Below, piece by piece: positions 58,607 to 64,000 of a stretch of 64,000 nt of DNA; within the stretch, counting starts at the first letter, position 1, and each line of letters opens with the position of its first letter. The translations under genes were made by a program, and so were the position numbers. The notes beneath the pieces were generated by a model, which worked only from the letters and a program-made list of their open reading frames with translations, did not search any database and was not told the origin of the DNA. This DNA comes from CAWIUB01 sp963839995 (lineage in GTDB: Bacteria > Actinomycetota > Actinomycetes > Mycobacteriales > Jatrophihabitantaceae), in contig CAWIXH010000021.1 of assembly GCA_963839995.1 (NCBI GenBank), positions 1 to 64,000 on the forward strand, given 5' to 3'.

Positions 58607-59265
58607 GCGATCCGGTCCGGGACAGTGTGATCGATCTCGGCCATACGGTGGGCCGGGCCGGGCTCGTCGTAGCCGCGGGCGGCAACATCGCCGCGCGAGT
58701 GGGCGACGACCACATGTGGGTGACGCCCAGCGGATGGAGTCTCGCCGACGTCAGCGCCACCGACCTGGTGCGGGTCTCCCTCGACGGACGCCGCCTTGAC
58801 GGCGCCAACACCCCGACCAGCGAACTACCCCTACACCTGGCCGCCCTGCGCGCCCGGTCGGACGTCGCCTGGAGCCTGCATCTGCACCCGCCCATGGCGA
58901 CCCTGCTGCATGCGCTCGATATCCAGATCCGAACAATCACGACCGACCACGCCTTCTTTCTGCGCTCGATCGCGACAGTGCCGTACCTGCACCCAGGCTC
59001 GGCGCAACTCGCCGACGCGGCCGCCGCCGTACTCACTGCCGGCGCCGACGTGGTGCTGCTACGCCACCACGGATGCCTCGTCGTAGCTGAAACACCTGAT
59101 GTCGCGCTCTCTCGCGCGATGAACCTTGAGGCGGCCGCGGTGGCGACCTATCGGGCTCGGCTGCTCGCCGACGACACCACCGCCTGCCCGCCAGAGTTCC
59201 TCGCGCACGTGCGCGGCGAAGAGGCGCGCGGACGCGGCTACGGCCTGCGCAACGCAAAGCGGTGA
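58603..59265 (+). CDS. Class II aldolase/MtnB-like protein
   Basis: A 220-residue zinc enzyme of the class II aldolase/adducin family. Glu 74 (TSELPLHLA), the zinc His pair in SLHLHPPMAT (His 93, His 95) and LLRHHGCLVVAETP (His 155 or 156) are present. Beside mtnA it could be MtnB, dehydrating methylthioribulose 1-phosphate, or the aldolase of the DHAP shunt that splits it to dihydroxyacetone phosphate and an aldehyde. The second option fits a two-gene operon lacking MtnC/MtnD. The choice is open. Confidence 0.85.
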   Translation: MSDPVRDSVIDLGHTVGRAGLVVAAGGNIAARVGDDHMWVTPSGWSLADVSATDLVRVSLDGRRLDGANTPTSELPLHLAALRARSDVAWSLHLHPPMATLLHALDIQIRTITTDHAFFLRSIATVPYLHPGSAQLADAAAAVLTAGADVVLLRHHGCLVVAETPDVALSRAMNLEAAAVATYRARLLADDTTACPPEFLAHVRGEEARGRGYGLRNAKR

Positions 59266-59899
59266 GCGGGCCCACCGTCCGCACCGAAGGTCGGCCGGCG
59301 TTGAATGCCTCCCGGCCGTGGCGGGGCTGTCCGCCCGGCGGTGCGTTGGTCGCCCGCGGACCGCCGGAACCAGCAGGCGTCGCACCGGTCGGCAGTGTGA
59401 GCGCGCATCTCGGCGGGCGGCTGAGCGTTGTGCACAGCAGACGTGGCGGGGCGCTGCTGTCCCCGGGGGTGGGGCACTCCCCCGCCACGTCGCTCTGCCA
59501 AGTCTGCGCACGATCCCTGAGCTCGACGGGTGGAGTCGGCATGCCGGTTCGCCCGCGCGACGAGAGGTTCACCGACAACTGCCGAACCGTCATCCGCGGG
59601 GTCGGCCATCACTTCGGTATTCACGACACCCGACTACACGAGCTCGGATGGTGAGGTCCTCGTTGTACCCGCCGTAGCCGCCACCCATGTCGGCGAAACG
59701 GCCGCCGGTGATCAGGGCCAGCCCGCTCGGGTGCTGAGTGCGGGATCGTCTGCCGGATTGCTCCCGCGCCGGGATCACCAAGCCCGTCGGGTCGCACCCG
59801 CTGCGGCGCGCCTTCATCACCCGATCTGGCGTCGAGACGACGGTTCGTAGGTCCGCCACGCGGCCGGACGGATCGGGATGTCTGGGCTCGGTGTCACTC
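59266..59899. other. Degenerate region without an intact gene
   Basis: Open frames here have no credible start or family. A minus-strand stretch reads SGLALITGGRFADMGGGYGG (about 59670-59730), which looks like a gene fragment but could not be assigned. The rest is high-GC sequence with stops in all frames and appears to be decayed coding DNA. Confidence 0.5.
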
Positions 59900-60329
59900 T
59901 GTTGAAGGTCCAGGACGTACTTTCCTCGGGCGTTCCCTCGGCGTACCGCCTCCAGCGCTTGTCGTGCGCGCGACAGAGGGAAAACCTCGGTCACCGGGTG
60001 GTGATGGCTAGCGACCCGTCCGCGTAGCGCTGCGCGAGGGAGGTCAGCGACGCCGCGTCGGGTTGCACGGCGATTGGTCGAGCTGTGATGCCGCGGTCAA
60101 CGTCGGGCAGGCTGCCCATACCGGACGCGGTGACGAACCGGCCACCGCTCCGAGTCGCGGCAAAGGCCGCTGGCCATACGGCTGGTCCTACAAGGTCGAT
60201 CGTCACGTCGACGCCTTCGGGCACGAGCTCCTTGACTTGGGCCGCGACGTCGCCGGCCCGGTCGACCGCGTCAGAGGCACCCAGGTCACGGACGTGCCCG
60301 AAATCGGCGCTCCCGACCGAAGCGATCAT
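59900..60329 (-). pseudogene. Zinc-type alcohol dehydrogenase/quinone oxidoreductase remnant
   Basis: The C-terminal half of an MDR-family oxidoreductase: ASVGSADFGHVRDLGASDAV, then GVDVTIDLVGPAVWPAAFAA and GGRFVTASGMGS in one frame, and TEVFPLSRARQALEAVRRGN followed by ARGKYVLDL in the next frame. The two parts join at about 59991-59998, where one base appears lost (CGG TGA for CG-GTG-A). The N-terminal catalytic domain is missing. The gene is truncated and frameshifted. Confidence 0.75.
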
Positions 60330-60402
60330 CCGGGCGCCTCGAGCGCGGCCGAGCTAGACCGGCCGATCGGGTCGAATGGACCCCCGACCCCCTCAGCGCC
60401 GA

Positions 60403-60833
60403 ATGCCCATCGCGGGCGGTGCTGGACCTGGTCCGTGATCCCCGCCGGGCTTCCGGCACCGTGGAACGTCTCGCTCGCCGTCGCGATCCTCGTCACGGTC
60501 CCGTGGACCCAGACCAACCAGCAGCACACCCTCGACGTAGCACTTATCGACGCCGACGGGCACGCCGTACAGATACCAACAGGACCGGACACCTTCGCCC
60601 CGTTCACCGCCCAAATGGCCTTCAACGTCGGCAGGCCACCCCTACTGGAAGTTGGCGAGGACCAGACCGTGGCGCTCGCAGTCAACGTGCCCATGCTGCC
60701 GCTGTCAGTGCTCGGCCAGTACCGTTTCGTCGTCTCGATCGACGGAACGTCCATGGAGGAGCTGCCGTTTCGGCTGGTCAACCCGCCCGGGATGGCAATC
60801 GCGAGCGGGCCGACCTCATTGCCGCAGGCCTGA
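60403..60833 (+). pseudogene. DUF6941-like protein remnant
   Basis: The readable part, PAGLPAPWNVSLAVAILVTV then PWTQTNQQHTLDVALIDADG and LPLSVLGQYRFVVSIDGTSM, has the pattern of a family of small cytosolic beta-sandwich proteins (DUF6941-like). The expected lead-in with a GGGW motif is split: IAGG in one frame and CWTWSVIP in another, near 60415-60420. The true N-terminus is absent. The gene looks frameshifted and truncated next to the dehydrogenase remnant. Confidence 0.5.
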
Positions 60834-61142
60834 TGTTCAGTCAGCCAGCCACGCAATCGTGCTCCGCTGCGACCGCATACCGCGCCGAACAGGGGTCACC
60901 GCACCGCCGAGCAGCGCCCGCCCGGCAGTCGCGCTGAGACACTGTCCTGGCGACGCTGACCCGCCCAGGACCCGGCGCTGGTGGAGTCACTCGCCGACAA
61001 GCTGATCGTCCATGTTCGCAGCCAGGGCGGGCGCCCTGCGGCTGCCACGAGCCCCGACCTGGGGGCTGGCCGGCACCATCCTGGCAGGTCGCAATGAGCG
61101 GGCCACCCAATGAAACCCTTGCAACATAGGGGGAGTCTGTCG
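60834..61142. other. Intergenic region, nothing recognised
   Basis: 309 bp between the DUF6941-like remnant and tRNA-Gly. Frames are short and unlike any family. No convincing repeat or hairpin was seen. Confidence 0.5.
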
Positions 61143-61213
61143 AGCGGGTGACGGGAATCGAACCCGCACTGTCAGCTTGGGAAGCTGATGTTCTGCCATT
61201 GAACTACACCCGC
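61143..61213 (-). tRNA. tRNA-Gly(CCC)
   Basis: A 71-nt cloverleaf on the minus strand: acceptor GCGGGTG/CACCCGC, D stem GTTC/GAAC, anticodon stem TCAGC/GCTGA with loop TTCCCAA (anticodon CCC), T arm GCGGG-TTCGATT-CCCGT, discriminator T. No encoded CCA. It lies 36 bp upstream of the oppositely oriented dcd gene. Confidence 0.95.
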
Positions 61214-61249
61214 GACCTGGCACATCGTACAGGCACTAGCCTCGGCGGC

Positions 61250-62875
61250 ATGTTGCTGAGCGACCGCGACATCCGGGCCGAAGTGGCTGCTGGCCGGGTT
61301 GTAGTCGAGCCGTGGGACGCCGAGCTGATCCAGCCGTCGAGCGTGGACGTACGCCTGGACCGCTACTTCCGGGTGTTCAACAACTCGCAGTACACGCACA
61401 TCGATCCAGCGCTGCAGCAGGACGACCTAACCACCCTGGTCGAGCCGAAGGGCGACGACCCGTTCGTGCTGCACCCCGGCGAGTTCGTCCTCGGTTCGAC
61501 GCTGGAGATTGTCACGTTGCCGGACGACCTCGCTGGGCGTCTGGAGGGGAAGGCGCTCGCCATCGACACGCCGATCCCGACCCCCGCTGGCTGGCGGACG
61601 ATGGGCGATCTGCAGGTGGGCGATCGGCTGTTTGATGAGCAAGGTGAGCCCTGCACTGTCCTCGCGGCCACGCCCGCGCTGTTGGGTCGGCCGTGCCGTC
61701 GAGTGCGCTTCTCGGACGGCTCAGCGATCGTGGCTGATGCGTCCCACCAGTGGCTGTCCGTCACCAAGAACCTGAGAAAGCGCGGCGTTCGAACCGGACG
61801 CGTACTCACGACTGCCGAGATCGCCGACTCCCTGCGAGTCGGCACGGAGTATCGGCATCAGGTGCCACTCGCCAAGGCCGTGCGATACCCACCGTCGAAG
61901 CTGCCGATCGACCCTTACGTCTTGGGCTACTGGCTCGGCGACGGTACGAGCGCCAGCGGGGAGATAACGATCGGCTCGACCGACGAAGCCGAAGTCAGTG
62001 CATATATGCGGGCGGCGGGATACGCCGTCTGGCCGGCTTCCGGGGCCCGTGTCTTTCGAGTGGGTGGCCTGTCTCGCAGACATGAAGGCCGCGTCCGCGA
62101 TGCGCATGGTCGTTACGCGTCCGACAGCTCGTTGTCGAGCTCGCTTCGCTGGCTCGGACTTCTCGGCAACAAGCACATCCCGTCCAGTTACCTGACGGCG
62201 GCGATTGGTGACCGCACTGCGTTGTTGCAGGGCCTGATGGATTCCGACGGGTATGTGGACGCGTTCGGCCGATGCGAGTTCGTTTCGGTCCGCGAAGCGC
62301 TTGCGGACGGAGTCGCTGAGCTTGCCGCCAGCCTCGGCCTGCGTCCCACAAAGCGGAAGAAGCGGGCTGTGCTCAGCGGCATCGATCATGGCCCTTGCTA
62401 CCAGGTCAAGTTCACCCCACGCATTCCGGTGTTTCGTCTCGCCCGCAAGAAGATCCGCCTGAAGGCCGGCGACCGAACACATGCGTTCAGGGCTATCGTC
62501 GCGGTCGACGAGATCGAGACGGTGCCGGTGCGGTGCGTCGAAGTCTCGGCGCCGTCCGGGCTGTTTCTCGCCGGTTCGCGCTACATCCCCACGCACAACT
62601 CGAGCCTCGGCCGGCTGGGTCTGCTGACCCACTCGACGGCCGGGTTCATCGACCCGGGCTTCAGCGGGCGCATCACCTTGGAGCTGTCGAACGTCGCCAA
62701 CCTGCCGATCACCCTGTGGCCCGGCATGAAGATCGGCCAGCTGTGCCTGTTCCGGCTCAGCAGTGCCGCGCAGAATCCGTACGGCTCTGCAGCGGCAGGA
62801 TCGCGGTACCAGGGCCAGCGCGGGCCGACACCCAGCAGGTCCTACGTCAACTTCCGCCGCTGGCCCACCAGCTAG
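61250..62875 (+). CDS. dcd: dCTP deaminase, intein-containing
   Basis: Precursor of 541 residues; removal of the intein (102-450) leaves a 192-residue dCTP deaminase, the normal length. The extein reads MLLSDRDIRAEVAAGRVVVE, IQPSSVDVRLDRYFRVFNN, then DDLAGRLEGK / SSLGRLGLLTHSTAGFIDPG, with the nucleotide-binding and catalytic Ser, Arg and Glu residues of the family, and ends RGPTPSRSYVNFRRW. Actinobacterial Dcd often also acts as dUTPase (dCTP to dUMP). The protein must splice to be active because the insertion splits the active-site motif. ATG at 61250. Confidence 0.95.
   Translation: MLLSDRDIRAEVAAGRVVVEPWDAELIQPSSVDVRLDRYFRVFNNSQYTHIDPALQQDDLTTLVEPKGDDPFVLHPGEFVLGSTLEIVTLPDDLAGRLEGKALAIDTPIPTPAGWRTMGDLQVGDRLFDEQGEPCTVLAATPALLGRPCRRVRFSDGSAIVADASHQWLSVTKNLRKRGVRTGRVLTTAEIADSLRVGTEYRHQVPLAKAVRYPPSKLPIDPYVLGYWLGDGTSASGEITIGSTDEAEVSAYMRAAGYAVWPASGARVFRVGGLSRRHEGRVRDAHGRYASDSSLSSSLRWLGLLGNKHIPSSYLTAAIGDRTALLQGLMDSDGYVDAFGRCEFVSVREALADGVAELAASLGLRPTKRKKRAVLSGIDHGPCYQVKFTPRIPVFRLARKKIRLKAGDRTHAFRAIVAVDEIETVPVRCVEVSAPSGLFLAGSRYIPTHNSSLGRLGLLTHSTAGFIDPGFSGRITLELSNVANLPITLWPGMKIGQLCLFRLSSAAQNPYGSAAAGSRYQGQRGPTPSRSYVNFRRWPTS
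61553..62599 (+). other. Intein with LAGLIDADG endonuclease domain
   Basis: 349 residues in frame between GRLEGK and SSLGRLG. N-terminal splicing block: ALAIDTPIPTPAGWRTMGDL followed by QVGDRLFDEQG, with Ala rather than Cys as first residue. Block B is IVADASHQWL. Two LAGLIDADG-type motifs are visible (VLGYWLGDGTSASG and LLQGLMDSDGYVD). C-terminal blocks: VRCVEVSAPSGLFLAG and YIPTHN, followed by Ser as the +1 residue. All splicing elements except a nucleophilic first residue are present, as in inteins known to start with Ala. Confidence 0.93.
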
Positions 62876-62901
62876 CGAACGCGCCACCGGCCGACGGCGG
62901 A

Positions 62902-63990
62902 TCAGACCAGGCGGTGCATCCAGCCGTGCGGATCGGGTTCGCGGCCGTTCTGCAGGGCCAGCAGCTGCTGCCGCAGCTGCATCGTGACCGGACCCGGTGA
63001 TCCGTCGCCCACCGTCCACTCGTCGGACGCGCTTTTCACCGTGCCCACGGGGGTGATGACGGCAGCCGTGCCGCAGGCGAAGACCTCGGTCAGCGCCCCC
63101 GACGCGTTGCCCGCCTGCCATTCGTCTGTCGAGATCTTGCCTTCCTCGGCCGCGTAGCCGAGGTCGTGCGCGAGAGCGAGCAGCGAGTCCCGGGTGATGC
63201 CGGGCAGCAACGTACCGGTGAGGGCCGGTGTGACGATGCGGGCTGACGGCCCCGACCCGTACACGAAGTACAGGTTCATGCCACCCATCTCCTCCACCCA
63301 CCGGTGCTCGACAGCATCCAGCCAGACGACCTGGTCGCAGCCTTGCGCCGCCGCTTGCGCCTGCGCCACGAGCGAGGCCGCATAGTTGCCGCCGCACTTG
63401 GCCTCGCCAGTACCACCGGGAGCGGCGCGGGTGTACTCGGTGCACAGCCACACGGTGACCGGCTCGACGCCTCGGGGGAAGTAGGCGCCCGCCGGTGATG
63501 CGATCAGCAGGAAGGCGTACGCATTGGCCGGTCGCACGCCAAGGCCCACCTCCGTGGCGAGCATGAATGGGCGCAGGTACAGCGACGCGTCCGGCCCATC
63601 CGGAACCCAGTCACGGTCGACGTCGACGAGTGAACGGATCGACTCGACGAAAAGCTCCTCCGGCAGCTCGGCCATCCCCAGGCGACGAGCCGAACGGGCG
63701 AACCGGGCTGCATTCGCGGTGGGCCGGAACGTCGCGATAGACGCGTCGGGCTGCCGATATGCCTTCAGCCCCTCGAAGATCTCCTGCCCGTAGTGCAGCA
63801 CCATGGTGGCCGGGTCCAGGGTCAACGGCCCGTACGGCAGTACCTGCCCGTCTGTCCAACCGTCGTCGGCGGTCCAGTCGATCCGGACCATGTGATCGGT
63901 GAAGTACCGGCCGAAGCCGGGATCCGCCAGAATGGCGGTCCGCTCGTCGGCAGAGCGCGGATTGGGGTTACGGGACACCAGCCACGTCAT
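62902..63990 (-). CDS. ilvE: Branched-chain amino acid aminotransferase
   Basis: A 362-residue fold type IV PLP enzyme that performs the last step of Val, Leu and Ile synthesis. Motifs: LHYGQEIFEGLKAYRQPDAS, YLRPFMLATEVGLGVRPAN, the PLP lysine in GEAKCGGNYAASL (Lys 198), DAVEHRWVEEMGGMNLYFVY and the cofactor-binding FACGTAAVITPVG. Starts with ATG at 63990, MTWLVSRNPNPRS. The product also links to the branched-chain 2-oxoacid dehydrogenase encoded elsewhere in the window. Confidence 0.96.
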   Translation of the reverse strand: MTWLVSRNPNPRSADERTAILADPGFGRYFTDHMVRIDWTADDGWTDGQVLPYGPLTLDPATMVLHYGQEIFEGLKAYRQPDASIATFRPTANAARFARSARRLGMAELPEELFVESIRSLVDVDRDWVPDGPDASLYLRPFMLATEVGLGVRPANAYAFLLIASPAGAYFPRGVEPVTVWLCTEYTRAAPGGTGEAKCGGNYAASLVAQAQAAAQGCDQVVWLDAVEHRWVEEMGGMNLYFVYGSGPSARIVTPALTGTLLPGITRDSLLALAHDLGYAAEEGKISTDEWQAGNASGALTEVFACGTAAVITPVGTVKSASDEWTVGDGSPGPVTMQLRQQLLALQNGREPDPHGWMHRLV

Positions 63991-64000
63991 ACTCGGACAT

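Overview
The window is a very GC-rich chromosomal stretch from an actinobacterium of the class Actinomycetia. Several features point that way together: MurT/GatD lipid II amidation genes, an arsenate reductase of the mycothiol-linked type, a FadE5-like acyl-CoA dehydrogenase, a HelD-type RNA polymerase remodeller, G5/DUF348 wall hydrolases, and heavy use of GTG and TTG starts with four-base ATGA/GTGA/TTGA stop-start overlaps. The genus cannot be named from the sequence alone. There is no rRNA, CRISPR array, prophage or complete insertion sequence.

Layout. 1-6.6 kb: tRNA-Arg (cut by the edge), tRNA-Ser, a divergent TetR/14-TM efflux pair, L-serine dehydratase, a siderophore-interacting reductase and phosphoglucomutase. 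6.7-8.1 kb: a tiny exported peptide gene divergent from a TrmB/LuxR-like regulator, with two palindromes between them. 8.2-19.5 kb: membrane and surface-sugar genes (flippase-like fusion protein, GT2, polysaccharide deacetylase, DMT transporter, sugar aminotransferase, UDP-glucose epimerase) and a flavin disulfide reductase. 19.6-20.2 kb: gene remnants. 20.2-27.1 kb: murT-gatD, small conserved genes and two peptidoglycan hydrolases, one with a probable 3' frameshift. 27.1-31.6 kb: AI-2E family protein and a znuACB-zur zinc locus with matching operator-like sites. 31.9-39.5 kb: tldD-tldE, a PIN toxin-antitoxin pair, a ScyD-like protein, fadE5-like gene and a protein phosphatase. 39.6-45.3 kb: a branched-chain 2-oxoacid dehydrogenase operon and helD. 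45.4-53.9 kb: a GH63-like hydrolase, serA and small enzymes and regulators. 53.9-57.3 kb: an arsenic detoxification island (arsR, arsM, arsC, an arsR-arsC fusion and an aquaporin). 57.6-59.3 kb: mtnA with a class II aldolase. 59.3-61.1 kb: decayed DNA with two recognisable pseudogenes. 61.1-64 kb: tRNA-Gly, a dCTP deaminase gene interrupted by an endonuclease-bearing intein, and ilvE.

The most unusual content is non-coding. A 52-bp palindrome family (14-bp arms, 24-bp centre) occurs three times with exactly conserved spacing. One copy sits between two perfect 23-bp copies of the start region of the E1-beta gene, which looks like the footprint of an insertion. A second family of about 39 bp occurs two or three times, and one copy has been read into the C-terminus of the siderophore-interacting protein. 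The peptide/regulator pair at 6.8-8.1 kb and the intein inside the dCTP deaminase active-site motif are the other main points of interest.
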